From positions 1,116,001 to 1,180,000 of the forward strand of contig JAJTUP010000005.1 in the NCBI GenBank assembly GCA_021399435.1: a stretch of DNA of 64,000 nucleotides, in the 5' to 3' direction. Under the pieces are notes generated by a model that saw nothing but the letters and a program-made list of their open reading frames with translations, was not told where the DNA came from and did no database searches. Source of the stretch: Diaporthe sp. PMI_573 (Eukaryota; Ascomycota; Sordariomycetes; Diaporthales; Diaporthaceae). Shown here piece after piece: positions 45,415 to 55,795 of the stretch. The position numbers and the translations under genes are program-made. Numbering within the stretch: position 1 is the first letter of the stretch; every line of letters starts with the position of its first letter.

Positions 45415-46068
45415 CTAAGCCTTTTTGCAGGCCACAAAGTTATTGCCCGAGGCCCCAGTGTGGGTGATCAGCGCGTCAAAGCCGCCCTTGGTATCAAAAA
45501 TAACCCTGTCGGCACCAGGAGATCCGCCTGTGTAGACCTTGTACGAGGACAAGATCGGGAACTCGTACCACGGCTTGGCGGTTGGGAAACTGAATCCTTC
45601 GTAGTTGTTGTACTGGTGAGGGTAGCCACCTGCGAATTTAATGTGAGCAGTCTGATCTGTGAAGAGCTGGGATTGTCATCTCGCAGGAGGAAAATTCATC
45701 TCATACCTGGTGCGCTGCCGGACTTGTAGTTTGAATAAGCCGCGGCCAGGGCCTCGTCAATATCCACTTGCTACACGGGACCAAATGTCAGTGACAACGG
45801 ATCGCAGGATGACTTGTCTTCCGGAGCTTACCCAATAGCAGACTGAACCACAGGTGTAAACACAGGCATCCTGCGCTGCCAACGCGGCCTTGACCTCCGG
45901 CGCGGCTACGGACTCAACCGCAGGCTCGACCACCGGTTCGACGTTGGGGATCACCACCGACACAGCGGCGGAGGCGGACAGGACCGCGAGGAACAGAGAT
46001 TTGAGCTACCAGATGTGTTAGTTAATTATTTCTGCATCGCCTCTTCGATTTCTCATTGTACTAACCAT
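45415..46068 (-). CDS. secreted guanyl-specific ribonuclease (RNase N1/T1 family)
   Basis: Extracellular endoribonuclease cleaving after guanosine in single-stranded RNA. Exons: 46068-46066 (the ATG alone), 46005-45832, 45770-45707 and 45629-45415, total 456 nt, 151 residues. The start exon is one codon followed by a GTTAGT donor; exon 2 then gives [17 protein letters not shown], completing a signal peptide. A propeptide-like Val/Glu/Pro segment precedes the mature domain starting [11 protein letters not shown]. All residues of the RNase T1 active site are present: His in [10 protein letters not shown], Glu in WYEFPILSS, Arg in GADRVIFD and His in [11 protein letters not shown]. Cysteines fit the family disulphides. 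ATAAATAAAG about 150 bp upstream is a TATA candidate. Confidence 0.93.
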
Positions 46069-46605
46069 GGTCACAGCTGTGAATTAGCGCCTCAAAATGC
46101 TATTATCGGAAGCTGGTCTCAGTGTTGCAGATGCCTGTGTTGTTATGGAGCGACGGTCGAGCAAAGCTGGCACGGCTGTCCAGACATGATCGACGTGAGA
46201 GAACGAAATACCTCCCTTTATTTATGCTGCTCAAGTCTCAAGGGAGAAAGTAGGTTTGGATGCTGGCGGTCCTCCCTCATTTCCCACAGCCATAACGATA
46301 CCCAATGATATACTACGCCTGCGCAGGCGTAGCAGCCGGCCGGGTCCTATATCCGAGACGGGAAGGACGAAGAGCCAAAGACATCCCGCCCATCCACACA
46401 CGTGAGCGAGTGTGTGGCAGCTAGATAGCTGCTTATCTGCGCGAGTCAACCTCGCCAAACCGCCAAAGTGGTCCCCCTAGATGCCACCTTCTCGATCCAT
46501 ACAAGCTCTGCCAAGCCCATCCCGGTAGCGGGAATCCGAACAGGAAGACCGCGTGCCTATCCGCGCGTTTGGCATGTTCGTTCGGCGGAGCGGGGGACGG
46601 GCGTG
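46069..46605. other. intergenic with 20-bp palindrome
   Basis: Promoter of the RNase gene, then flank of the inverted-repeat element. No gene. A perfect palindrome sits at 46313-46332. Confidence 0.5.
46313..46332. repeat. perfect 20-bp palindrome
   Basis: CTACGCCTGCGCAGGCGTAG equals its own reverse complement over all 20 bases. It lies about 245 bp upstream of the RNase start codon, so it could be a site for a dimeric regulator, or a chance/cruciform sequence. Confidence 0.8.
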
Positions 46606-46688
46606 CCGCTGTCAGTCTCAAGCGAAGTAAACCCCCCTGGTCGCATCTACGTCACTCCCCCGCTTCACCAAAAACACACCAAAAAAAC
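46606..46688 (+). repeat. left terminal inverted repeat
   Basis: About 83 bp, inverted relative to 49696-49783. The outer 25 bp match with one C/T difference, the C-run in the middle varies in length, and the inner 30 bp (from GTCACTCCCCC to the A-run) match closely. Confidence 0.8.
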
Positions 46689-47486
46689 AAAATTCTCAAC
46701 ATTTTGCACTTATATTCTTGCCACACTGTTGCGTACGCCCTCTAATTACCCAAATAGGTCCAATAAGGGTCTCACAATAAGTAGGCACCGCTTACTCAGC
46801 AGCAAAACAGCAGTTTTTTTTTTTCTACACGTTAAAGACCTGCTGCCTAATATATAACTTAAGGCTAAATTCTACTATAACTAAATAATAATTAAGCAGT
46901 ATTACAAAAGGGTTACCCTTATACAAATATAATTATCTTAAGTATATCTTTAATATTATTATTAAAGTACCTAATTAATATATAATTTATAACTATATTT
47001 AGTGATTTAGCGTTGTTGCTAAAGGGAAGATTTTGTCTACACTATTACGGTAATATTAGAAAAACGGTATTTGACAAATTAAATGTTCTTAATTTCACAT
47101 CAATTGATTCTGGCGAGTATTTAATTGATTCCACGAAGCGTTAGTGGTGGGCGGTGAGGCCAAAGTATAGCCAACGGAGGTTGTGCAGAGAACATTGTGA
47201 CTGATGTGTCGGGGCCATAGCTATAAAAAGCCCATGGTGGGTGAAATGGAGTTATATGAGAGGCTCTGATCGGCTGCAGTGCTGCTTGCTCAGTTTGTCC
47301 ATCCTCCAAAAGTGGTTCTGCGAATCTCCGATCTCATCATTTTTGGGTTCATAAGAACATCATTGTTGACCCGGGCCGACACCTGATCCAGCTACTTGGG
47401 CCCCCAACCAGCCATCTTGGAGGTCCTAGGAAGTATCTTCCTCCCATGATCAAGCCCGGCCGTTATGTGTAGAGGCCCTACGAATC

Positions 47487-48725
47487 CTATGAAACTGGTT
47501 TCGGTGGCGGGGCCCTCTTCTCTCGGTACGCCTTCATCACCTGCTCGCCAATCGTGCTCAATTTCAAAATGACCACCTGGCTTGCGGGTAGGCTGTGGTG
47601 CAGGTCATTGAATGAAATCGATACCCGTGTGTTGGTCGGATCAGGGTTTAGGACATTGAGTTGTTGAATAAAATGGACAGGCCTGGAGGCATAGCCTGTT
47701 TCATTTATGCGCCAGCCGTCGAGTACCGCCCACGAGGGCTCTTGAGATGGCTCGTTTTCTGGCCGGATGTACTTGGTAGTCAGGCGTAGAACGTAGCGGA
47801 CGTGGCCCCGACCGTTTGTGATGTACCGTTTGCAGACTTCTTCTGGGGTGGGATGGGACCCGCCAACCTCGAAGATCAACCCCGGCCATTTTTTTGTCAT
47901 CTCCGCCTCTGCGTCCTGCTGGCTTTCTTCTGCAAGATCGTTGACCCGCTCCGTTCCATCGAGTGACTCTGCTGACGTAGGGCGGGCATCTCTTGTAAGA
48001 TGTTCTGTCATTGCTCGTACTTCTTCCTCGGAATCGCCATCCTCGCTGTCGCTGCCAAGGTTCTCAAGGCCAAGATCCAGCCACATGCAGAGGTCTGGTT
48101 CGTGGGAGCTGAACCGAAAATCGAGTCTTCCGCCTCCACTGAGAATCTTAGAAGCGAGGTCGAATCGACCCGCTGCTCGCAATCGGTTGTCGTAGCGTTG
48201 TGACAAATATTTGCCTACGTAAATAGTGATCCACTGGAGGACTGGCCCAGGCATTCGAAGGACGATATGATTGTCGTAGAAGTCAAACCGCTGATGACTG
48301 AGCCAGGACCGGAGCTGTGTAATCTGAGAAGGAGGGCGTGCTGCCAGCAGACCTCGGACGGCCGAGGACTCGAGAGGGGACAAATTTTGGCTGGGAGAAA
48401 ACGGTGCATCGAGGTCAAGGAGGTGGTGCAGAAGTATCAAGCCACGGCTAGAGATGGCGATTTTGATTCTTTGGTCAGAGTCCGAGTCCATGTCCAGGAA
48501 TCGTTTCGTTTGGATGAATGCAAGCTGATCTAGGACAGAGTGGAGGTCCGCAAGGTCTGCAGTGAGCTGCGCAGTCTTGCTAGCATCGTGATTTTCGTTG
48601 GTGAACTGCTTGCAGTAATTAGGCTCATGATCGCCTGGGACGACTGGCAGCTTGTTCAATACCGGCAAGGTACTTCCTCTGCTTCCTCCGCTGGAAGTGG
48701 CATCACTTTGATGAGGTTGGGCCAT
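47487..48725 (-). CDS. PD-(D/E)XK nuclease-like fungal protein inside inverted-repeat element
   Basis: Intronless, 412 residues from the first ATG at 48725 (the frame opens further, to a GTG at 48884). The N-terminal 75 residues are polar. A helical region (QLRSWLSHQRFDFYDNHIVL) leads to the nuclease-like core: FRFSSHEPDLCMWLDLG with the EPD triplet at 209-211, a long acidic insert (about 222-278), then WPGLIFEVGGSHPTPEEVCK with Glu286, and HVRYVLRLTTKYI, ending with AVLDGWR. The EPD...P-x-x-x-x-E-V order with following WR is that of fungal PD-(D/E)XK/Uma2-like nucleases. The usual Lys after the Glu is Gly, so catalysis is doubtful. It is the sole gene of the element; its role there is inference. 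Confidence 0.65.
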   Translation of the reverse strand: MAQPHQSDATSSGGSRGSTLPVLNKLPVVPGDHEPNYCKQFTNENHDASKTAQLTADLADLHSVLDQLAFIQTKRFLDMDSDSDQRIKIAISSRGLILLHHLLDLDAPFSPSQNLSPLESSAVRGLLAARPPSQITQLRSWLSHQRFDFYDNHIVLRMPGPVLQWITIYVGKYLSQRYDNRLRAAGRFDLASKILSGGGRLDFRFSSHEPDLCMWLDLGLENLGSDSEDGDSEEEVRAMTEHLTRDARPTSAESLDGTERVNDLAEESQQDAEAEMTKKWPGLIFEVGGSHPTPEEVCKRYITNGRGHVRYVLRLTTKYIRPENEPSQEPSWAVLDGWRINETGYASRPVHFIQQLNVLNPDPTNTRVSISFNDLHHSLPASQVVILKLSTIGEQVMKAYREKRAPPPKPVS

Positions 48726-49695
48726 TTCGTTGACGTCTGTGAGCCTTTGCTGCTCACGAGTCGCTCTCGCAGGTGTCGCATTGTTGTGATCCTTTACTGT
48801 TTCAATAGTAATTGCTCGACTTAAAAGGCCAAGGTGAGCGGCGGGCCGATGAAAGATCTTATCGATAGGTGCACAGCATGCCACTTGGAGTGCAAAAGCA
48901 GCAGAGGGTGTCCGTGCGCAATTATGGTGGTTTCGTTTAAAAAAAATACAATGCCGATAACAGTAGGTTTAGAATACAATTGTAGCACGTGGTCTGCGCA
49001 ATTAAGGCGGGTTCTTTACTGTTAAGTTTACAGAGCTAGATTAGAAGTAAATAATTTAGTACCTTTGTTAAACGGAAACGCTTATTAGTAGGCGTGGGCG
49101 CTGCACGTAGGGAGTTACCCTAGACTTGGCACTGGATTTTTCTCTATGTGCCTATGTGGCGTGCGCGGCGAAAGATGAGTTTGGTGGCCGTGAGTCGATT
49201 TTTTGGGCTGTTTTAAGACCCTAACTTCGTACCTCTGCATTACCCTTATTTCTTACCCAAAAAGCATGTAACTTAGTTCATTAGATAGCCTGATTTCTGA
49301 AGTTTATCTGTATTTAGTTTGGTTACTGTCAGGGTTAGGGTTGGCTGGTTATTTAAAGCCAAAGATAGTGGGTCTGAGGGCCGAATTTTCCGGCCTCCCT
49401 ATCTGCGCACCAGAGCCAACCCACGCGTGCCCGCGGGTGAGACGATGTCGGAGGGACTGTGAGGAGGGCTGACAGAAGCCCACTCAAATTCAATGCAAAG
49501 TTGTCCGAACCACTCTCAATCGTCCCAACTCGCCTCCAGGCACCCTGCTGCGACCCTGCCACACACACACTGCTGAAGGCACTAACCTTCAGAATAGTAT
49601 ATAAATATCTTTATAAAACGGGCTAAAATTAATTATACTATGCTTAGTTAGTATTACAAACTTTATAGTTACCTAATTATGTATTAGATATAGAT

Positions 49696-49783
49696 TTTTT
49701 GGTGTGTTTTTGGTAGAAGGGGGGGGGAGTGACGCGTATACAACCACCGGGGGGGGGGTTACTTCGCTTAAGACTGACAGCGG
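49696..49783 (-). repeat. right terminal inverted repeat
   Basis: Reverse complement partner of 46606-46688. It contains two long G runs (about 9-11 bases each), which probably account for the length differences between the arms. Confidence 0.8.
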
Positions 49784-51887
49784 GCCATTGATTGGAGCAA
49801 TCCGCGCCGGCAGATCGACGCTGTTTGGTGGAGTGGGCTGCCAATCACTGGAAGGGCTTGGCTGGAAGGAGAAAGCGAGTGCCGGGATGCCGCTGGGCCA
49901 AAATAGAAGCTTAATTTAGCGACTCCGTTGTCAGGGTGTTGATGGATGGTCCGCCTAGACTTTGTTCGGACGCTCGACGCGTCAAACTGCTGACGGACCT
50001 CGCCGGTACTTCTATCTGAGCCTGTGAGAATTGCAGCTGGTCGAGATTCAGCACCGATATTGGTGTGGGGCCCCAAGCCCATCATTACACTACGGTATGC
50101 AGCTGTGACTGGCAATCAATGCCCAAATTCGTGGCTCACTCCGGAACTGTGTTCATCCGTATTGGTCTCCGTCTCCTCTTTTACATAGTCACCGCACATC
50201 TTGAGCATGTGAGCCCCCAATAATTGCCGTGGTTGTAAATGCCAAGTTCCCTATCATGGTCCAGACCCGACGCAAAAATGACTGACCCTGTAGTCTAGTC
50301 TACACACTTGAACCCTTATGGTCATCTGCTGAAAGTGTCGATTTCGCCGGCCGTAGGCCGTCCAACACCTACGAAAACCCACGGAATTTCTCCACCGTCG
50401 ATGTTTCTAGACGCGGGCCCCTGTCAGGGCCTCTATGCCAGGCACAATGGTTACCGCGGGGCCGGTAGAAGAGGTCTGCTAGTGGAGCTAGGTGTATTAT
50501 AAATCTTTTAAGTAGCTATAATATGTAAAGTGATAATGAAAAATGGTAAGGAGCAATCGCAGATGAACACCATGGTTGCTCTTAGATGCCGTTAATGTTT
50601 GGTGTAGAGCGGTTGTACCGGAGTGGACCTACTCGTAGTCCCTGTCCAGGCTCGCGGGCCTTGCACCAAGTAGCTCTCCGTCATGACCTACCTGCGTGGA
50701 CAGGTATGCAGCCTGCATCCGCCTAACTTGACAGCTAACTCGAGCTTTCCACCCAGCAAAGATATCAAAATAATGGATGCAGAGGTGGGGGGAGGGGTGT
50801 CTCATTGACAGAGCTGGGTCGGCCGATGCTGGCTGGTGAAATGAAGGTAAAAAGAAGGTGAAAAGACCACTTGAACAGGCCATGCTCCAGTGGCTGCAGC
50901 AGGGCGCCCACTGCCACCGAGAGCCTGCTTCTGTCCGATCCACTTAGGCGACAGCAGCCATAAGTTAGCGTGACTGGAAGCTGCAGTCCTGGCCAGGCCG
51001 TCACAGCCCCAGATACCACAGCCATCTCGCACTGCCCTGGGAGCCGGGGATAGTGGCTGCACACCTTTACGGACACATGACATATGCCGTCATAGGCCTG
51101 GGACTCAGGAGCGACCGGGAGGTTCCCCACTCGTGCAGTGCGGGACCTCGATTCCCGATGAGCACAATTAGTGAGAATGATAACATTGACGCCAGACGAC
51201 ATCGCGAAATTTGAGGAGCTCGACCAACAGCACGAGAGGGTACTTGCTCAGGGCTACACGGTTTCTTAGATCCCAATAAATGCTAACCATGAGAAGTAGA
51301 TTGAGTACAAGCGGTGGAAACAGTCTGACAAGAGTCCGCAGCCCACAGTAGTGCTTGGTAACGAGCATATTGCTGGTCAGTCACTACCTCTGCTGCTGAC
51401 AAGTCTGGTGCCTATACCACGCTTGATAATGCCGAACCAAGATCCAAGCATAAGGTTGAACACTTTTCTCGCAGCTATAGTACAAGTAAGTGTAAAGGCT
51501 TGTCTCTCCCAAGGCCCTCTTTGAAATTAACAGCTATAGAACACTTTGGTTGCCCAGGTCTCAGCTCCTCACTCCCATCTATACATGCAGGCAATGATAG
51601 CCCACGGCCTTCTCAGCGGTACTCTCTGCTATCTTGCCAATCACCACCACCCCTCTTTTTCAATCGGCGCTCCCGGCCTGGTACATAGCTTGTTCCCAGC
51701 ATGTCCTCATAGTCTTGACAGAATCTCGGCAAATTCTCCAGGCATAAAGTCCTGTATAATTAAGATGCTTCCCAGGACGGAAAAAGAGTGTGCTATTATT
51801 AAAAAAGATAGCAATTGCAAGGACGAAGCGGAGAGAGAGTTAACCTAGATTTGTCTCTACTGAAGAAAGACCTGGTGCCCGGGCATA
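49784..51887. other. 2.1-kb gene-free stretch
   Basis: Overlapping short frames on both strands without motif; no repeat or RNA gene recognised. Confidence 0.5.
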
Positions 51888-52158
51888 TTGGCTAATATAT
51901 ACCGTGATTTGTCGCATAACTGGATTTTAGAGAAGCTTCTTTGCGACTCAAATAAAGTTGTTAAGCTGGGCAAATACCCCGTGGCATACCGAATCCTAGG
52001 TAGTATCTGCTTGGAGAGTAAAGGGTGTGTTAAGGTGGACTGCCGGCAGTCCCTTTATAGAAAGACTTTCCCCGGCGAATTTCAGGTGCACACGAGCAGG
52101 CTCTGCGCACCGAATGTTATTCTCGGCAAGTCTTGGGTGCAGAAGCATGGCGCAGCTG
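51888..52158 (+). pseudogene. retropepsin-like fragment
   Basis: A frame without ATG reads RDLSHNWILEKLLCDSNKVV, then GSICLESKGCVKVDCRQ, and ends with EFQVH..APNVILGKSWVQKHG. The final Asn/Asp-x-ILG-x-xW-x-x-x-HG block is the second half of the retropepsin-like fold seen in many fungal and retrotransposon-derived proteins. The catalytic Asp-Thr-Gly expected near the start is absent. Probably a relic; it could be an exon of a gene whose other exons I failed to find. Confidence 0.35.
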
Positions 52159-52971
52159 GCCTCTTCTCACGATGTTCGGGCAACTCCAAAGATCGCAATG
52201 CGCAAAGACGGCCCAGAAGCGTCCGCTATACCGACACGCGGCGCAAGCCCACCATTTTGCAGTCAGTACCAGGCCACCGCATCATGAAGCTGCCACAGCG
52301 GCATATCACCGATCGCGACTCAGGGAGGTCGAGGTGTTAATATGGCATTTATATCGATTTAGGCGTCTTGGAGGGTATTTTCTTGGAAATAGCCAGGTAC
52401 TGTGTATTACCGCAGGGAGGTGCGGTCTGTCTTGTATGAGGCAAGGATTGACTCGGGACCTCGGCGTAAATGGATCTGTAGAGCTTTTCATCTTTAACTG
52501 TATGTGTTTTTGTCCTCACTTCCAACGAGACTCTTACCAATGCCAACGCCGGCGCTTTGCCTATCGGTTCCCATTTCAGTTGAATCGTAGCCAAGGGCAC
52601 CTAGCGACAGTGAGTGACAGCGGGCAGCGAGCCCAGCGGAATGCCGACGCAGTTGGACTTCCCGCCCAATCATGGAGGCGGCGCCGCAGCCAAGGAAGGC
52701 CAGCGTTCCCTCCCCCACTTGGCAGCCTGAATGCATCTCAGCACTTCTCTCTACCAGTACCTTCGGGAGTAGTTGCTGTCTGATTTCGCACCCTTTTCCC
52801 GAGATCTCTTCGGCGTTCAATGCGCTCTTAGCAAGCCTGCATATCGCCTGGACTTCGTTGGCCAATCTAACGTCCCAGAATCTACTGCGCGCGCCCACGG
52901 CGACAGGCGCAAGAACGGTCGCATAAGCCCTCAATGTCGCGACCGACGTACAGGATTACTGCCACACGTCC

Positions 52972-53911
52972 ATGTCGGCTCCGGGGGAAGAAAATGCGAC
53001 GGACCAATACGTGAAACAATGTCTTATGCTCAGGCTCAAGATAGCAGAGTCGAAGGGCCTCTTGTTTGAATCAACCGACCAGTTCATCAATCATCTCAAC
53101 AATAATGGCGGCCTGGACAATATTTGCGATGAATGGATCCGCAATGCGCCTTACCTGTCGCTTCGTGAGCTTTGGACAGACCACCAGAGACGACTTGGAA
53201 GGTTCCAACCCAGCGCTGCTCCGGCAGTGTCGCTCAACGTGGGTGGACCGTCCAATTCACACTTCAGCACCGTGTCCGACAGCGGCTACGGCGACCAAGG
53301 CTCTCCCATGATTCATTCTCCAGTGAGTACAAGTAACCACTGACACCGAGTTCCTGAACCCCTATTGACATTATTAGTCGCAAAATTCAGGCACTGATAT
53401 CTACTTCGTCCCGACCGCCGTATGCAACGCCGACCCTCTTCCCCTGCGGGCGCGAATCGACACCGAAAGGAATAGCCACATCATTGATTTGGAGTATGCG
53501 AAAACGCTTTGTGGAGAACGGGTCGTGGAGGGCGACCACGTATTCGTTAAATACCGATTCGAGCACGATGATCCAGATGGGACGAACACCATGCAGATAA
53601 GATGCGTTGTTGGAATAACAGGGGCGGGAGAGGCGAACGTCATCTTTGCGAGCAAACCTCCTGGATTTCCTCGTTCTGATAACCTCGCTGGATCTGTTTT
53701 GGGCAACGCACCACCCCGCAGGTCGTCCCCGGGTCAGGCCGAGTCTGACCAGGACGAGTTCCAAGAAAGGTGGACCAAACACATGGCGCAACTGGCGACG
53801 GAAATGGCGAGGGTCAGGGCCAAAGAGGATATGGATATGCGGAACAAGAGAAGACGAAATGAGGATGATGATGATGGTAGCAATCATCCGGCCCGAAGGA
53901 CCAGAACATGA
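52972..53911 (+). CDS. hypothetical protein with degenerate retropepsin-like domain
   Basis: Two exons, 52972-53322 and 53378-53911, with a 55-nt intron in phase 0; 294 residues. The N-terminal 115 residues are helical and end in a Ser/Gly-rich linker. The second exon begins with the pattern FVPTAVCNADPLPLRARIDT, then SHIIDLEYAKTLCGE, recalling the start of an aspartyl-protease-like fold where the active motif would be Asp-Thr-Gly. Here it is Asp-Thr-Glu, so proteolysis is unlikely. The C-terminus is a basic/acidic nuclear-type tail (NKRRRNEDDDDG, ARRTRT). Role unknown; the pairing with the fragment at 51888-52158 may mean a common origin. Confidence 0.65.
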
Positions 53912-55584
53912 GAATCATGCCCCAAGCAGATGGGTTCCTGGAGAAGTCCGCAGCGTGACAGCGGGGAAATGGGAAAATAAAGCTCAAACACGTATTGCTG
54001 GCTGGCCCTAGCGTATGAGCTTGGACCTACAGTACCTGATGGCTACAGGGAAGGGAGTACCTTGTAAGTGGAGCGACTTACATCCGTTGGCCGACTGTTT
54101 CTGGGATACATGATACCATCGTTGCGTTACCGTATTGCGTTTTAATAGCTTTGAGCGCTTCCAATCAAGTTCTTTGTTGACTGCAGGCGACCGAACACGC
54201 GACTGCAGACACTTCTCTCACGTCCTTCATTGGTGCGTACACTGTGTACATGCCCAGACGCAGACACATGCTCTGCGTTCCAGCCACCGGGGAGCGTTTA
54301 AGTGGGCCTGGTCACTTCGATGCCCACCACTTGACGTGAGACACATTTGCAAATACACCGCACCCTGCCTCACGTGGCCTAGAGAGGACAGAGTGTGATG
54401 ACTGCAAAGATAGAGCCGACAAATCAAAGTGAGACCGACGAGAAATAGCTGTACCTCCCCAGCACTCGTCACTCGTGGCCAGATCAGGATTACTCACTTG
54501 CCTTGGTACACATCTCCACGTACGTACACATATGTAGAGCAGACTTTCAATCTCAAAGTACCGGGGTCGAAAAGCATCGCTTGTGTGCGACGCTAGGCGA
54601 GGTTTTGTTACCAGCGATCGGTGCCCTACCCATCATCAGGTGCCCGGTGAAAGGACAGACATAATGACTCACACCCTTCAACGAAAGACGTAGTCTAGCT
54701 TCCTACATGCACAATGCTCTGTGTTATAAACATCTGAATAATCTCAATGCACTCAGACCGCTCTCCTCGCCCATTTGGGCATCACTGCACAGCAATCTCG
54801 TCCGGGGCGAAGGAGAAGCTAGACGGTCTGCTGACGCGTCTCTCCCGATCTGATCCCAAACTCGTTTGTTGTTTGTAACACACGCACTTCTCTTTGACAC
54901 CCGGCTCAAGCTCAAGCAGATTGGAGTGAAATTCGAATTGGAATTCTTGATGAAGCCAATCGTCCATAGCTAAATCTCTTTCTGCATGTGCTTCATCCGA
55001 AGCGTCACCAGAAACTTTATGATCGTGCTTGTCAGGGTTTTTTTTTTGTCAGACTAGGAGAGATCTACTGGGAAAAAGGCAACTAGCACTTTTCCATGCC
55101 GGAAGAGCAGCGATACGTTTCCAATACACAGGAGCATCGCGGGCGCCGCTCCTGCTATATAAGAAGGGAATACCTTGAAGGCAAGGAAAAAGGAAACAGG
55201 AGTAAAGTTCAGTTGTATCTCAAGCACAACAATTGAGGATGTATATTGTGATCTAAATTGAATGTTGATCAGCTGCCGTGGTGAATGGCAATTATACGCA
55301 CCATACTCAGTGCTTAATGCTAATCCGAGAATAGTCACCGAAAGCCTATTTGTTCGCGACTCTAGCTTCAGCAGTCAGGCTGTCTCTGCCAAAGAAGGAA
55401 ATCCACAACTCATCCCCGATATTGAAGTGAGACGAGAATTTCTTTCGGGAATAACTTAAAAATAATTCAATTCGAGCCGCAGATAGCTGCTAAAAGGAAC
55501 GGGAAAGCGACTGCGTTGTGATACACACAGAGGAAATACACATAGTTGACCATCGGGTTGCGGCGCCAACAAGCCAAGAAGGAG
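53912..55584. other. 1.7-kb stretch without a supported gene
   Basis: Short frames only; the last 100 bases may be the leader of the HET-like gene. Confidence 0.45.
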
Positions 55585-55767
55585 ATGAATTATGCGTTAC
55601 AGCGTGGCATGATGCTTCATGCACTGCCTAGTCCTTCTATACCACGCCGGCTCATCTCTCTTTCTGCTACTGCAGCCGATAACATACTGCCCCCTCCGTC
55701 TTCACTGGTAAAGCTCACTGCGACTGAATTTAGGTTGATCTCATCATCACCTTCCACTATTCTATAG
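55585..55767 (+). pseudogene. N-terminal segment of HET-like protein in another frame
   Basis: From ATG 55585 the frame reads NYALQRGMMLHALPSPSIPRR and LPPPSSLVKLTATEFRLISS, which resembles the beginning of large fungal HET-related proteins, and stops at TAG 55765-55767. The main frame of the downstream gene is already open here in a different phase and gives YSHGEA over the same bases. One extra or two missing bases near 55760 would explain the break. Confidence 0.5.
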
Positions 55768-55795
55768 TCATGGAGAAGCGGTGACTAAGGCTAGA

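Larger units (their letters stand above)
46606..49783. mobile_element. 3.18-kb inverted-repeat element carrying a PD-(D/E)XK-like gene
   Basis: The two ends are long inverted repeats (46606-46688 and 49696-49783) beginning CCGCTGTCAGTCTYAAGCGA and sharing GTCACTCCCCC and ACCAAAAACACACCAAAAAA further in. Between them lie an AT-rich arm (about 46690-47120), one GC-normal leftward gene (47487-48725) and a second AT-rich arm (about 48930-49700). This is the architecture of a DNA transposon, but no transposase of a known class is visible; the only sizeable product is nuclease-like. I could not find a direct target duplication at the tips, so exact ends are uncertain by some bases. It could be a non-autonomous element carrying a cargo gene, or an autonomous element using an unfamiliar enzyme. 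Confidence 0.75.

Noticed and set aside
46606..46614. CCGC/GCGG flanks as target-site duplication of the inverted-repeat element
   Set aside because: The flanking bases are inverted, not direct, repeats and so belong to the TIR; no direct duplication was found.
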